64,000 nucleotides of DNA from Lachnospiraceae bacterium (lineage in GTDB: Bacteria; Bacillota; Clostridia; Lachnospirales; Lachnospiraceae). Below the pieces are notes generated by a model. The model was not told where the DNA came from. It ran no database searches and saw only the letters and a program-made list of their open reading frames with translations. Shown here in pieces: positions 17,185 through 26,321 of this stretch (position 1 is its first letter; the number at the start of each line of letters is the position of its first letter). The translations under genes and the position numbers were made by a program. The stretch lies in contig JAQXVT010000041.1 in assembly GCA_029225065.1 (NCBI GenBank), positions 21,682 to 85,681 of the forward strand. The letters are read 5' to 3'.

Positions 17185-18018
17185 ATGAACAAAAAAGTAA
17201 TATTTCTTGACATAGACGGCACACTGACTGAGCCGGGCTGCAATGAGCCGCCTGCGTCGGCGCTTGAAGCAATTCAAAAAGCCCGCGCGAACGGCCATTA
17301 CGTGTTTCTGTGCAGCGGCCGCAGCTATGCGATGCTGGAGCAGCTTTTAAAATATGGATTTGACGGCGTGATCGCAAGTGCGGGCGGCGATATCCGGATC
17401 GGCGAAAAGGTGATTTACGATTGCCCGATGGAGATGGCACTTGCAGAAGAGGCACTGGCAGTGCTGCGGAAAAATGACGTATACTGCACGATCGAGTGTA
17501 CAAGCGGTTCTTACAAGGATATGGGCTTTGATACATTTCTGGAGGAGCACGCCGGGGAAGGCGCAAACAGTGAAATGCTGCGCTGGCGGCGGCAGATGGA
17601 GCGCGAGCTGAGCATCCATCCGATGAGCGAATACAACGGAAACGACCCGATCTACAAGATTGTGATTCTGTCAATGAAAAAAGAGCAGCTGGAAGAACCA
17701 GTGCGTGTGCTTGGTGACCGCGTGAGATTTTGCGTGCAGGGCGAGGATTCCTACGGCTATATCAACGGAGAGCTGCATGGGCCGCAGTTTGACAAGGGAA
17801 GCGGTGTGCGGAGGGTCTGCGAGGCACTTTCGCTTTCCACAAAGGACAGTATCGCATTTGGCGACAGCATGAATGATGTGGAGATGATTGAGGCCGTGGG
17901 GCTTGGCGTGTGCATGGAAAATGGGTATGCGGAGCTGAAAAAGCTGGCGGACGATGTCTGCCCGTCGGTATCGGATGACGGTATCTGCCGTGCGTTTCAG
18001 AAATACGGGCTGATCTGA
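17185..18018 (+). CDS. HAD superfamily sugar-phosphate phosphatase, Cof type
   Basis: 277-residue HAD hydrolase of the Cof (IIB-cap) group, which dephosphorylates sugar phosphates and other small phosphomonoesters. Motif I FLDIDGTL supplies the nucleophile Asp9 and acid Asp11. Motif II lies in CSGRSYAM, and motif IV is GDSMNDVEMI near 225-234. An AAGGGAGCAG site precedes the ATG. The PTS gene starts 57 bases after its stop in the same direction, so the two may be co-transcribed, with the phosphatase acting on a sugar phosphate. The substrate cannot be deduced. Confidence 0.9.
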   Translation: MNKKVIFLDIDGTLTEPGCNEPPASALEAIQKARANGHYVFLCSGRSYAMLEQLLKYGFDGVIASAGGDIRIGEKVIYDCPMEMALAEEALAVLRKNDVYCTIECTSGSYKDMGFDTFLEEHAGEGANSEMLRWRRQMERELSIHPMSEYNGNDPIYKIVILSMKKEQLEEPVRVLGDRVRFCVQGEDSYGYINGELHGPQFDKGSGVRRVCEALSLSTKDSIAFGDSMNDVEMIEAVGLGVCMENGYAELKKLADDVCPSVSDDGICRAFQKYGLI

Positions 18019-18075
18019 CGGACTGCAAAGCGAAATGGAGTGCGTGGATATAAACGTATCAAAAGAGAAGAGGAA

Positions 18076-20136
18076 ATGCAGAGGGTGAAAAAACAAAAAG
18101 AAAATCTTGATTATGCCGCCTGTGCGCAGGCGATTTTCCAAAATGTCGGGGGCAGGGAGAATCTCAGGCGTGTGACGCACTGTGCGACGCGGCTGCGGCT
18201 TGTGACGGTGGATGATACGCGGGCGGATAAGAAGGCGCTGGAACAGATCGAAGGAGTAAAAGGCGTGTTCGTAAGCGGCGGACAGCTGCAGGTCATTATC
18301 GGTCAGGGCACCGTAAATAAAGTATTTGATGAGTTTTTAAAGGTCAGCGGAATGGATGATTCCGGGCAGGAGGAGGTCAAACGGGCCGGGAGGGAAAAAC
18401 AGCCACCGTCCGTCAGCCGGGTACTTCAGGCGATCGGAGAGGTGTTTGTGCCGCTGCTTCCGGCAATCGTTTCTGCCGGGCTGATCTCCGGTATTGTAGA
18501 GCTGCTTGGAACGCTCAGCCCGGGATTTGCGGCGAGCGACTGGTATGCGATTCTGAATCTGTTTGCAAACACGGCGTTTCAGTTCCTTCCGGTGCTGATT
18601 GCAATCTCGGCGGCAGGTATTTTTGGCGGTAATCGTTTTATGGCAGCGGTCATCGGATTGATTATGGTACATCCGGATCTGATCAACGCGTGGACGGCAG
18701 CCGGGATGGATGCATCGCAGATTCCACAGTGGCATGTGCTTGGGCTTACGATCCGTCAGGTTGGATATCAGGGACATGTGATTCCGATCCTGATTGTAAT
18801 CTGGCTGATGAGCCGGATTGAAAAAATGCTGCACCGTCACGTGCCGGAGTCGGCAGATCTGTTTATCACACCGCTTTGCACGGTACTGCCGACGGCGTTT
18901 CTGGCGCTTGGCGTGATCGGACCGGTATTCGCATCGGCGGAATCGTATATGCTGGAGTTTGCACAGTGGCTGATCACAGTAGGCTACAGTGTCGGTTCAA
19001 TGATCATGGGAGCCATTTATCCGCTGACCGTAGTCTGTGGAATCCACCACATGTACAATGTGATCGAGGCCGGAATGCTGGCTGGCTATAACGGAGTAAA
19101 CACATGGATGCCGATTGCGTCGGCGGCGAATTTCGCACAGGGCGCAGCCTGCCTGGCGGTCGGCCTGAAATCGAAAAATCCAAAAATGAAATCCGCAGCG
19201 ATTCCGTCTGCATTTTCTGCAATGCTCGGCATCACAGAGCCGGCAATTTTCGGAATCAATCTGCGCCTGCTGCGGCCGTTTATCTGTGCGATGGCAGGCG
19301 GCGCGGTCGGTTCGCTGCTCGGCGCGTTTCTTCATATCGGCGCGACCTCTTACGGCGTGAGCGGTCTGCCGGGCTTTCTGATTACGCTGAGCTGTACCGG
19401 AGAATATGCACTGATGCTCGCGGTGACGTTTTTAGTGACCTTCGCGGCGACGTGGGTGACATGGAAGGAAGCACCGCAGGAAGAGACGGAAACCGGCGGT
19501 GAGGAAAACTCAGAAGAAATTCGGTACGATGACAAGGGGGATCAAAAGAAGCATCCGTCAGAAGTAAAGCGTGACGAGGAAAACTCAGAAGAAACGGGCG
19601 GTGAGAGTGCAGAGCGCGAACCAGGGAAAATGCAGGAAGCAGAGGAAGTGGCGCAGAAAGAGGCAGCGCAGGACTCGCAGCTGCATTTGTACTCGCCGCT
19701 GAGAGGCTATGCAATCCCTCTCTCTGAAATTCCGGATGAAACGTTTGCGAGCGGTATTCTCGGTCCGGGCGTCGGCGTCGAGCCGATCGGAACCGAAATC
19801 ACGGCGCCGTGTGACGGAGAAATCTCTCTTGTGATGGGCAGCCATGCGGTGGGCATTACAGGAGTGGATGGCGCCTCTCTTCTGATTCATGTGGGGATTG
19901 ATACAGTAAAAATGAACGGAGACGGATTTGAGGTGCTGGTAAAGCAGGGCGATCCGGTCAAAGCAGGTCAGCAGCTGCTGCGCTTTGATATCGAAAAAAT
20001 CCGAACCGCCGGATTTTCTCCGGTGACGGTCATGGTGCTGACAAACGCGACTGATTACGCAGAGGTGCGCACGGAGCGGTTTGGTCTGGTAGAAAATACG
20101 GACTGTGTGCTTATGGCTGAGAAAAAAGACCTTTAA
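18076..20136 (+). CDS. PTS permease EIIBCA, sucrose/glucoside type
   Basis: Takes up and phosphorylates a sugar at the membrane using PEP-derived phosphate. The 686 residues (from ATG 18076) run EIIB, EIIC, EIIA. EIIB phospho-Cys36 is in THCATRLRLV. EIIC runs from about 115 to 470 and contains VCGIHHMYNVIEAGML, NFAQGAACLAVGLKSKNPK and SAMLGITEPAIFGINL, closest in memory to sucrose-specific (ScrA) permeases. EIIA lies at about 553-686 with phospho-His605 in LLIHVGIDT. A strongly acidic linker (about 475-550) joins EIIC and EIIA. The start is uncertain: GTG 18040 is also possible. No sucrose-6-phosphate hydrolase gene is adjacent; the GDSL hydrolase gene follows. Confidence 0.88.
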   Translation: MQRVKKQKENLDYAACAQAIFQNVGGRENLRRVTHCATRLRLVTVDDTRADKKALEQIEGVKGVFVSGGQLQVIIGQGTVNKVFDEFLKVSGMDDSGQEEVKRAGREKQPPSVSRVLQAIGEVFVPLLPAIVSAGLISGIVELLGTLSPGFAASDWYAILNLFANTAFQFLPVLIAISAAGIFGGNRFMAAVIGLIMVHPDLINAWTAAGMDASQIPQWHVLGLTIRQVGYQGHVIPILIVIWLMSRIEKMLHRHVPESADLFITPLCTVLPTAFLALGVIGPVFASAESYMLEFAQWLITVGYSVGSMIMGAIYPLTVVCGIHHMYNVIEAGMLAGYNGVNTWMPIASAANFAQGAACLAVGLKSKNPKMKSAAIPSAFSAMLGITEPAIFGINLRLLRPFICAMAGGAVGSLLGAFLHIGATSYGVSGLPGFLITLSCTGEYALMLAVTFLVTFAATWVTWKEAPQEETETGGEENSEEIRYDDKGDQKKHPSEVKRDEENSEETGGESAEREPGKMQEAEEVAQKEAAQDSQLHLYSPLRGYAIPLSEIPDETFASGILGPGVGVEPIGTEITAPCDGEISLVMGSHAVGITGVDGASLLIHVGIDTVKMNGDGFEVLVKQGDPVKAGQQLLRFDIEKIRTAGFSPVTVMVLTNATDYAEVRTERFGLVENTDCVLMAEKKDL

Positions 20137-20170
20137 AGAAAATAAAAGTATTATACGAGGAGACGAAACA

Positions 20171-20854
20171 ATGAATGAGGAAGAATTGCGAAAAAAAATC
20201 GGCCGCGAGGAGCAACTGGAAAAGATCGATAAATATCGAATTTTAAATACAATCGCAAAAAAAGGACAGATCCTTTTTACCGGTTCTTCCCTGATGGAGC
20301 AGTTTCCGGTCGCGGAGCTTTTGGAGGATGCCGGAATCGACGCAGTGATCTACAACCGAGGTGTCAGCGGATTTACGACCGATGACATGCTGCAGTTTAT
20401 GGACGAGCAGATCTTTGGAACCGAACCGTCCGAAATCTATATTAATATAGGAACAAACGACATTGCCAATCCGGAAAATACCTTCGAGGAGAATCTTCAG
20501 AAGACACTCACAAACTATGAAAACATCCTGACGCAGATTAAAACGCGGCTGCCGCAGACACGGGTGCGGATGATGGCCTATTATCCGGTGAATGAGACCG
20601 ACAAAATCCCGGCTGGCGGCGATCCGAAGGCGATGTTCGGCAACCGCAACAACCGCAATCTTCCGATCGCAAACGAGGCGGTCAGAAAGCTTGCGGAAAA
20701 AATGGGTTATGAGTACATCGACGTGAACGAAGGACTGACAGATGCGCGCGGCATGCTGAAAGCAGAGTTCACGGTCGAGGGAATTCATATGTACGCGAAC
20801 GGATACCGCGTGGTGATGCAGAACTTAAGACCGTATCTGCTGGCAAAAAAATAA
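20171..20854 (+). CDS. SGNH/GDSL hydrolase family protein
   Basis: 227-residue SGNH-fold esterase or acyl hydrolase without a signal peptide. Block I is FTGSSLMEQFP (catalytic Ser), block II has the Gly in NRGVSGFTTDD, block III is INIGTNDIANP (Asn), and block V is EGIHMYANGY (His). All catalytic residues are present. The ATG was chosen for its GAGGAG site at about 20156-20161. It begins 34 bases after the PTS gene and probably shares its transcript; it might deacylate the imported sugar, which is inference. The stop codon runs straight into a TAACCGGGTCAGG sequence resembling the start of the dispersed repeat. Confidence 0.88.
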   Translation: MNEEELRKKIGREEQLEKIDKYRILNTIAKKGQILFTGSSLMEQFPVAELLEDAGIDAVIYNRGVSGFTTDDMLQFMDEQIFGTEPSEIYINIGTNDIANPENTFEENLQKTLTNYENILTQIKTRLPQTRVRMMAYYPVNETDKIPAGGDPKAMFGNRNNRNLPIANEAVRKLAEKMGYEYIDVNEGLTDARGMLKAEFTVEGIHMYANGYRVVMQNLRPYLLAKK

Positions 20855-20891
20855 CCGGGTCAGGACTTTCCTGCGGAGCTGGAATTTTATA

Positions 20892-21533
20892 TTATATTTT
20901 GCAGCGGTTTATTTCGTCCACGATCTGGTCCATCTGAAAATTCATAATATAAAAAATTGTTTCATAATGTGCGTAAGAAAGCGCGTTTGCATGAAACAGC
21001 ACCGTAAGCTGCGGCGGAAATTCTTCATCTGCTTCATAGAATTTCAGCCGCATTTTTAAATCTGCAAAAACGGTAAATTCATAGCCAATGTCGCCGATCG
21101 GCACGCGTGTCCCGTGCAGCGCTTCACAGGCGCGGCAAAACGCATCAGTATCCTTCTCAAACGCTGCGGCATAGTTGCCAAAGGTGCCGGCAGTGGAGAC
21201 ACCTGCGCTGGCCGGTTTACCATCGAGGCTGTTTACCGGGGCAAATTCCGACTTGACCTGTGGGCGGTTTTTTGGATAGCAGAGCAGATCAAAGATGGAC
21301 AGCACCTCCTCAAAGCCGGCTTCTTCACCGGTTTCCTGTCGAAAAACGCTTCCGCTTTTGCGGTCAATGCGGTAATCCTGTCCGAAGAAGGTAACATATA
21401 GGGACTGGTCGTCCGTGGGCAGCTTCCAGCGGGCGGCAAGCACCTGCTGATCAAAGTTCAGAAAATAAGTTTTCGCCTGATCGCGCATGATCAGGTAGTT
21501 GTTTGTTCGCTTCATGGTAAAGGTTCCTTTCAT
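20892..21533 (-). CDS. DUF3786 domain protein
   Basis: 213-residue soluble protein. The C-terminal half, with KFYEADEEFPPQLTVLFHAN and a final helix ending YIMNFQMDQIVDEI, resembles DUF3786, a family of unknown function common in anaerobes. The first ATG (21533) has a GGGAG site; a second in-frame ATG six codons later also has AAAGGA, so the start is uncertain by six residues. It is convergent with the GDSL gene and apparently monocistronic. No catalytic motif is evident. Confidence 0.72.
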   Translation of the reverse strand: MKGTFTMKRTNNYLIMRDQAKTYFLNFDQQVLAARWKLPTDDQSLYVTFFGQDYRIDRKSGSVFRQETGEEAGFEEVLSIFDLLCYPKNRPQVKSEFAPVNSLDGKPASAGVSTAGTFGNYAAAFEKDTDAFCRACEALHGTRVPIGDIGYEFTVFADLKMRLKFYEADEEFPPQLTVLFHANALSYAHYETIFYIMNFQMDQIVDEINRCKI

Positions 21534-21810
21534 GGCTTGCGCTCCCGCTTAAATCTTCGATTCTGAAGAATAGCGGATATCCGCGTTGATTCTTTTGCAC
21601 CTGATATCATTTCTATTATAGAAGGAGCAGAAACATTTTGTAAAGGAAAACAAAAGACACAGAAAATAGGGGAGGTTTTGCTATCAGAAAAACCGATATC
21701 TAGTATGCTTGACTTGAACAGTTCAGGTAGGTTATCATTTGACGAAAGTCCTAGAAAAATACTGGGAATTATATGTAAAAATCAGCAAAAGACAAGGGGG
21801 ATTTGTCAGA

Positions 21811-22617
21811 ATGAAAACGACACAGGAAAAATATAATGATTTAAAAGAATATCTCCGCTCGCTTGGCAGCGTTGCGGTTGCATTTTCAAGCGGCGTGGAT
21901 TCCACATTTCTGCTGCGCGTGGCGCATGACGTGCTGGGAGATCGGGCGATTGCGGTGACAGCAGTGTCCTGCTCTTTCCCGGAGCGCGAGCGGAAGGAAG
22001 CACAGAAATTCTGCGAGGAGAATCACATCAAACAGGTACTGTGCCAGTCAGAAGAGCTTGATATCGATGGATTTCGAAGCAATCCGAAGAACCGCTGTTA
22101 CCTCTGCAAGCACGAACTGTTTGAGAAGATTTTAAAGATCGCAGAGGAAAACGGAATTGCAGCCGTAGCAGAGGGCTCAAATATGGATGACAACGGCGAC
22201 TATCGTCCGGGACTGATGGCAGTCAAAGAGCTTGGCATCAAGAGTCCGCTGCGCCATGCAGAGCTGACCAAGGCAGAGATCCGCGAGCTGTCCAAAGAGC
22301 TTGGCCTTTCGACCTGGGATAAGCAGTCCTTTGCCTGTCTGGCTTCCCGTTTTGTTTACGGGGAAACGATCAATGAGAAAAAGCTTGGCATGGTCGACAA
22401 GGCAGAACAGCTGCTGCTTGATCTCGGATTTCATCAGGTGCGCGTGCGCATCCACGGAGAGATGGCGCGGATCGAGCTGCTGCCGTCAGAGTTCGGCAAA
22501 TTCATGGAAGAATCCTGCCGGACAAAAGTGTATGATTATCTGAAGAAGCTTGGGTTCACCTATGTGACGCTTGATCTGGGCGGATATCGTACCGGAAGCA
22601 TGAATGAGACATTATAA
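21811..22617 (+). CDS. larE: ATP-dependent sacrificial sulfur transferase LarE
   Basis: Transfers sulfur to the pyridinium dicarboxylate precursor of the nickel-pincer cofactor of lactate racemase-type enzymes. The 268-residue protein has the PP-loop VAFSSGVDSTFLLR near 28-41, NPKNRCYLCKHELF near 90, and WDKQSFACLASRF, whose Cys matches the sacrificial cysteine of the studied LarE. The ATG at 21811 follows AAGGGGGAT; upstream in-frame codons lack a site. No larA, larB or larC is in the window, so the pathway partners must lie elsewhere. It converges on the rhodanese/TtcA-like gene. Confidence 0.93.
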   Translation: MKTTQEKYNDLKEYLRSLGSVAVAFSSGVDSTFLLRVAHDVLGDRAIAVTAVSCSFPERERKEAQKFCEENHIKQVLCQSEELDIDGFRSNPKNRCYLCKHELFEKILKIAEENGIAAVAEGSNMDDNGDYRPGLMAVKELGIKSPLRHAELTKAEIRELSKELGLSTWDKQSFACLASRFVYGETINEKKLGMVDKAEQLLLDLGFHQVRVRIHGEMARIELLPSEFGKFMEESCRTKVYDYLKKLGFTYVTLDLGGYRTGSMNETL

Positions 22618-22767
22618 GTAATCACCCGGAGCAGATTGCGTAAGAAGCTTTGGACCGCCTTGCTGTCGGGCCAAAAGAGAACAGACCGGGACCAAAGTGA
22701 ATAGAGAAAAACACAAAAAAACTGACCGGAGGCTGCAAAAGCGCAGCTTCTGGTCAGCTTTGTTTTT

Positions 22768-23982
22768 TTAGTCAAACTCGACCTTTCCGAGCTCTTCGTA
22801 GTTGTCCAGGAAGGAATGGCGGACACCGTATTGCTTGTATCCGATGACCGTATCGATGTTGACATTTTCCATACTTCGGAAGATGTTTCCCTCGACGTAA
22901 GGATTTGTCTTTTTCAGTTCGGCAATCATTTTTTTGACTTCCATGCGCTTGGAGACGCTGGAACCGTCCGGGCGGCAGGTCGTACAGGTGTCGGTGAAGC
23001 GGCAGGCGCACTGGATGAAGCGCAGCTCATTGTAATCTCTCCAGTGAATGATGTCTTCCTCACGGATGAGGTACATCGGCCGGATCAGCTCCATGCCGCC
23101 AAAATGAATGCTGTGAAGCTTCGGCATCATGGCCTGGATCTGACCGGCATAGAGCATGCCCATCAGATTCGTCTCGATCACGTCGTCGTAGTGATGACCG
23201 AGCGCGATCTTGTTGCAGCCAAGCTCCTGTGCTTTTTTATAAAGATAGCCGCGGCGCATGCGGGCACACAGATAGCACGGGGATTTGTCCACATTGTAGA
23301 CGGCTTCAAAGATCTGAGTCTCGAAGATCGTGAACGGAATGCCGAGCGTATGGGCATTCTGTTCGATAATCAGGCGGTTTTCATGGTTGTAGCCCGGGTC
23401 CATGACAAGGAACACAAGCTCAAACGGAAATTTATTGTGGCGCTTCAGCTCCTGGAAGAGCTTTGCCATCAGCATGGAATCCTTTCCGCCGGAGATGCAC
23501 ACGGCGATTTTATCGTTCGGCTCGACAAGCTGGTACTCACAGACCGCCTTTGCAAAACGGGAAAACAGCACTCTGCGAAATTTGCGTCGGATGCTGTCCT
23601 CAATCTGCTGTTGGCGGGAAAGACGGTAGGCTTCACCGTCATCCGATGACTGAAGCTCTTTTTCCTTTTTCATGGAAAAGAGAAGCCAGCCATTGTAGCC
23701 GTCCTTCAGGCTGCGCGCGTTCAGGCCGCGCTCCTGAAGCTGGGAAGCAAGCTCCAGACTGAAAATACCCCGTGAGCAGCAGAGAACAATACATTTTGGC
23801 AGAGCCGCGCCCGCAAGCAGCCCCTCAGCCCATTTCAGCACATCTTCCTGCGGCACGTGAAGCGCCCCCGGAATCATGCCGTAAGAAATGCTTGCTTGGT
23901 CACGAATATCGACGAGCAGGCGGTCACTCTCCGGCAGTTTGGAGAACTCCTCCTGCGAAATTTCAAATGATAAGTCAGACAT
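22768..23982 (-). CDS. Rhodanese domain fused to TtcA-like tRNA thiolation ATPase
   Basis: 404 residues in two parts. Residues 1-105 form a rhodanese-like domain (VDIRDQA, then CIVLCCSRGIFS with candidate persulfide Cys68/Cys69). Residues about 130-404 form an adenine-nucleotide alpha-hydrolase of the TtcA/TilS type with PP-loop ISGGKDS at 163-169, CYLC (Cys236, Cys239) and a later cluster Cys325, Cys327, Cys333, Cys336 that could bind an Fe-S cluster. TtcA makes 2-thiocytidine in tRNA. The fusion suggests a sulfur donor and its acceptor enzyme in one chain; the exact product is not certain. The ATG at 23980-23982 has a CGGAGGA site. Confidence 0.85.
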   Translation of the reverse strand: MSDLSFEISQEEFSKLPESDRLLVDIRDQASISYGMIPGALHVPQEDVLKWAEGLLAGAALPKCIVLCCSRGIFSLELASQLQERGLNARSLKDGYNGWLLFSMKKEKELQSSDDGEAYRLSRQQQIEDSIRRKFRRVLFSRFAKAVCEYQLVEPNDKIAVCISGGKDSMLMAKLFQELKRHNKFPFELVFLVMDPGYNHENRLIIEQNAHTLGIPFTIFETQIFEAVYNVDKSPCYLCARMRRGYLYKKAQELGCNKIALGHHYDDVIETNLMGMLYAGQIQAMMPKLHSIHFGGMELIRPMYLIREEDIIHWRDYNELRFIQCACRFTDTCTTCRPDGSSVSKRMEVKKMIAELKKTNPYVEGNIFRSMENVNIDTVIGYKQYGVRHSFLDNYEELGKVEFD

Positions 23983-24018
23983 AAAAAAATCCTCCGAAAA
24001 ATTTACCTTTTGTCCCAC

Positions 24019-24571
24019 ATCATAACATTTTGGTGGTCGGTTGTAAAGAATATGCGGCCATGGCGGATTACAAATGTCCGCTTTATGTTACTGTTTGTAA
24101 CAGGCGGTAAAGAGGATATTCGTTTTGATGTCTGTGTTCAAAATGCTATACAGGCAGATTGCATCCGGAACAGATATTATTATATAGAAGAAACACAAAT
24201 CCACACAGGGTGGCAGAGGGCAGAAAAAGTCTTTTGCTGTTTCTTTATTTTACGGAAGCATCCTGGAAATAAGAAATAAAGGCACTGCGCATGGATCACA
24301 CTGCAGCGAAACGAAAAATGTAACAATACATCAGAAAAACATGTAGCAACTGCCTGAATTTTATGAACAGAAAATGAACCCCCACTCATTTTCAACCTGA
24401 AATTTCCTGAAAATTTTGAATTTCCCTGAATTGTATATTCAAAACACAAAAAAACGAAGGCTTTTTCAGTCTGAATTCAATCGTCAAAACACCCGAAAAA
24501 TCACCACAGTCCTTGTGTATGTTGATTTTCTACAAAAATCACCCCCCTAAATTTGTACATGCTGCCAAAAA
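24019..24571. other. Long AT-rich intergenic region
   Basis: Between the rhodanese/TtcA-like gene and the sugar ABC operon there are 940 bases without a gene. The left part holds two degenerate copies of the palindromic repeat (24063-24129). The section from about 24340 to 24560 is AT-rich with GAATT/AATTC-type short palindromes. The operon promoter and operators lie just to the right. No ORF with a ribosome binding site was found. Confidence 0.5.
24063..24129 (+). repeat. Two degenerate palindromic repeat copies
   Basis: The first (24063-24084) keeps the core arms GCGGATT and TCCGCTTT around ACAAATG. The second (about 24094-24129) keeps AACAGGCGG, AAAGAGG and ATATTCGTTTTGA in the right order and spacing. 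Both are weaker than the copy at 15570. Confidence 0.45.
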
Positions 24572-24583
24572 TGAATCGATTCA
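24572..24583. promoter_or_regulatory. LacI-type operator O1
   Basis: Perfect 12-bp palindrome TGAATCGATTCA with a central CG, as expected for a LacI/GalR family operator. It lies 22 bases upstream of the -35 box. Confidence 0.65.
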
Positions 24584-24604
24584 AAGAAAAAACGCATAGG
24601 CAGG

Positions 24605-24633
24605 TTGACAGCCTGGAAGAAACGTGCTAATAT
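24605..24633 (+). promoter_or_regulatory. Strong promoter of the sucrose/fructan ABC operon
   Basis: A consensus -35 TTGACA (24605-24610), a 17-base spacer and -10 TAATAT (24628-24633). It lies about 290 bases before the binding-protein gene, leaving a long leader. Confidence 0.85.
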
Positions 24634-24645
24634 CCAATTATCAAA

Positions 24646-24657
24646 TGAAACGATTCA
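24646..24657. promoter_or_regulatory. LacI-type operator O2
   Basis: TGAAACGATTCA, one base from the palindrome at 24572-24583. It covers the expected transcription start region. The centres of the two sites are 74 bp apart, about seven helical turns, so a looped repressor is possible. The likely ligand is the LacI protein at 29984-31006. Confidence 0.65.
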
Positions 24658-24922
24658 TTTTCGAAAAGCAATAGACAAGTTGCATAGAAATTATGATTTA
24701 TTTCTGAAGATGAATAAAGTTTCAGGCAGGAAGTTCCAGGTAATTCAACGAAGAGCTTACTGATAAGATAAGCATCAAGGAGGGAACAGCGTACAGGTTC
24801 CCGGAGGACATAATTTATGTACGGTTCGCAGAGAACATCGGCCGGGTTCACTGCGTGAAAGATCCGGAGACGGATCGGGAGTAAAAAATGAAAAGACACC
24901 AAAATATGGAGGAAAGCGCAAA

Positions 24923-26188
24923 ATGAAAAAGAGTGTTTCTTTTGTAATGGCTGCACTTATGGCAGCATCTCTTGCAACCACAGGTTCTATGACCGTTCTC
25001 GCTGACGGCGATGTTTCCATCACAGTATTCAACTCTAAGATGGAGATCCAGACTCAGCTTGAGGAAGCAGCAGCAGAGTATTCTGAAGAGACTGGTGTAA
25101 ACGTAGAGGTTTATTACTCCAGCGATACAGTAACTGCTCATATGGCAACAAGATACGCTTCCAACGACCCGTATACACTGAGCATGGTTGATGCAAAGGA
25201 TATCTACTCTCTGGCAGAGGAGCACGCAGTAGACTTAAGCGATCAGGACTGGGTAAAGGATACAACACAGGCAATCAGCATCGGCGATAAGGTTTACGGC
25301 TTCCCGGTTTGCATCGAGGCACGTGGTATTATCTACAATGCAGACGCAATCAAGAACATCACAGGTGAGGATTTCGATCCGTCCAAGTACCAGACACTGG
25401 ATTCCTTCAAGGAACTGCTGGATCAGCTGGTAGCAGGCGGCATGGAGTCTCCGACAGGTATCATGAAAGAGGACTGGTCCCTGGCAGCTCATTACCTTGG
25501 AGAGGTATTTGAGGAGCAGGATGACACAGACGCTTACCTTGCAGCTCTTCAGGCTGGCGAGGGAGACCTGATCAACAACGAGAAATTCAACTCTCTGATG
25601 GATACTTTCGATGTACTGATGGAGTACAACTACGCAAAGGATTCTGCAATCGCTGCAGAGCGTGAGGTTACTGAGCAGAAGCTGGCTGAAGGCGAGATCG
25701 CATTCATGTTCGGCGGCAACTGGGACTGGGCAGTTATCAATGCATATGATTATACAGAGAACATGGGCATGATGCCGGTTCCGCAGAATACAGATGACGG
25801 AACAAACACCAAGCTTGTAGGCGGCGGTTCCAAATTCTTCTTCATTGACAACTCTGATGTAACAACAGACGAGCAGCGTCAGGCAGCAAAAGACTTCCTG
25901 AACTGGCTGGTATATGACGAGGCAGGTCAGGACCTGATCGTTAACAAGTGTGCACTTGTTCCGGCTTACTCCAACATCACTCTTCCGGTAGCTGATCCGC
26001 TCGGAGCATCTGTAAAAGAGTTCACAGACGCTGATATGCTGATCCCGAACTACAACTACATGCCGGATGATGAGTATTCCATCCTTGGTGCTTCCATGCA
26101 GAAGTATCTTGCAGGACAGATCGACCGCGCAGGCTTTGCAGGCGAGATCGAGGATTACTGGAAGACAGCAACTCTGGTAGAGCACTAA
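24923..26188 (+). CDS. Sugar ABC transporter substrate-binding protein (CUT1)
   Basis: 421-residue extracytoplasmic solute-binding protein of the family 1 (MalE-like) type. The Sec signal peptide covers about 1-27 and ends in VLA-DG; there is no cysteine near the cleavage site, so it is not a typical lipoprotein. The fold-typical VYGFPVCIEARGIIYNADAI near 126-145 and the late EIAFMFGGNWDWAVI segment support the family. Codon choice (AAC, TTC, TAC and CTG preferred) suggests high expression. A GGAGG site precedes the ATG. It is the first gene of an operon with two permease genes and GH32, so sucrose or short fructans are the likely ligand. Confidence 0.93.
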   Translation: MKKSVSFVMAALMAASLATTGSMTVLADGDVSITVFNSKMEIQTQLEEAAAEYSEETGVNVEVYYSSDTVTAHMATRYASNDPYTLSMVDAKDIYSLAEEHAVDLSDQDWVKDTTQAISIGDKVYGFPVCIEARGIIYNADAIKNITGEDFDPSKYQTLDSFKELLDQLVAGGMESPTGIMKEDWSLAAHYLGEVFEEQDDTDAYLAALQAGEGDLINNEKFNSLMDTFDVLMEYNYAKDSAIAAEREVTEQKLAEGEIAFMFGGNWDWAVINAYDYTENMGMMPVPQNTDDGTNTKLVGGGSKFFFIDNSDVTTDEQRQAAKDFLNWLVYDEAGQDLIVNKCALVPAYSNITLPVADPLGASVKEFTDADMLIPNYNYMPDDEYSILGASMQKYLAGQIDRAGFAGEIEDYWKTATLVEH

Positions 26189-26257
26189 AATTTACCTGAT
26201 ACAGCAGAACCCGACGGTCGCTCCCACAGCGGGGCGGCAGCCGTTCTGAACTTCCTG

Positions 26258-26293
26258 CAGCCATACGCACTCGCAGGCGGAGGCGTATGGCTG
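26258..26293 (+). other. Stem-loop between binding-protein and permease genes
   Basis: A perfect 11-bp stem, 26258-26268 (CAGCCATACGC) with 26283-26293, encloses a 14-base loop. There is no T-tract. Such intercistronic hairpins commonly protect the upstream binding-protein mRNA or reduce read-through into the permease genes. Confidence 0.6.
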
Positions 26294-26321
26294 AAACTTT
26301 GTTATAGGGGGATGAGTAATC

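Noticed and set aside
22816..23649. 277-residue plus-strand ORF
   Set aside because: Antisense to the rhodanese/TtcA-like gene with no start site.
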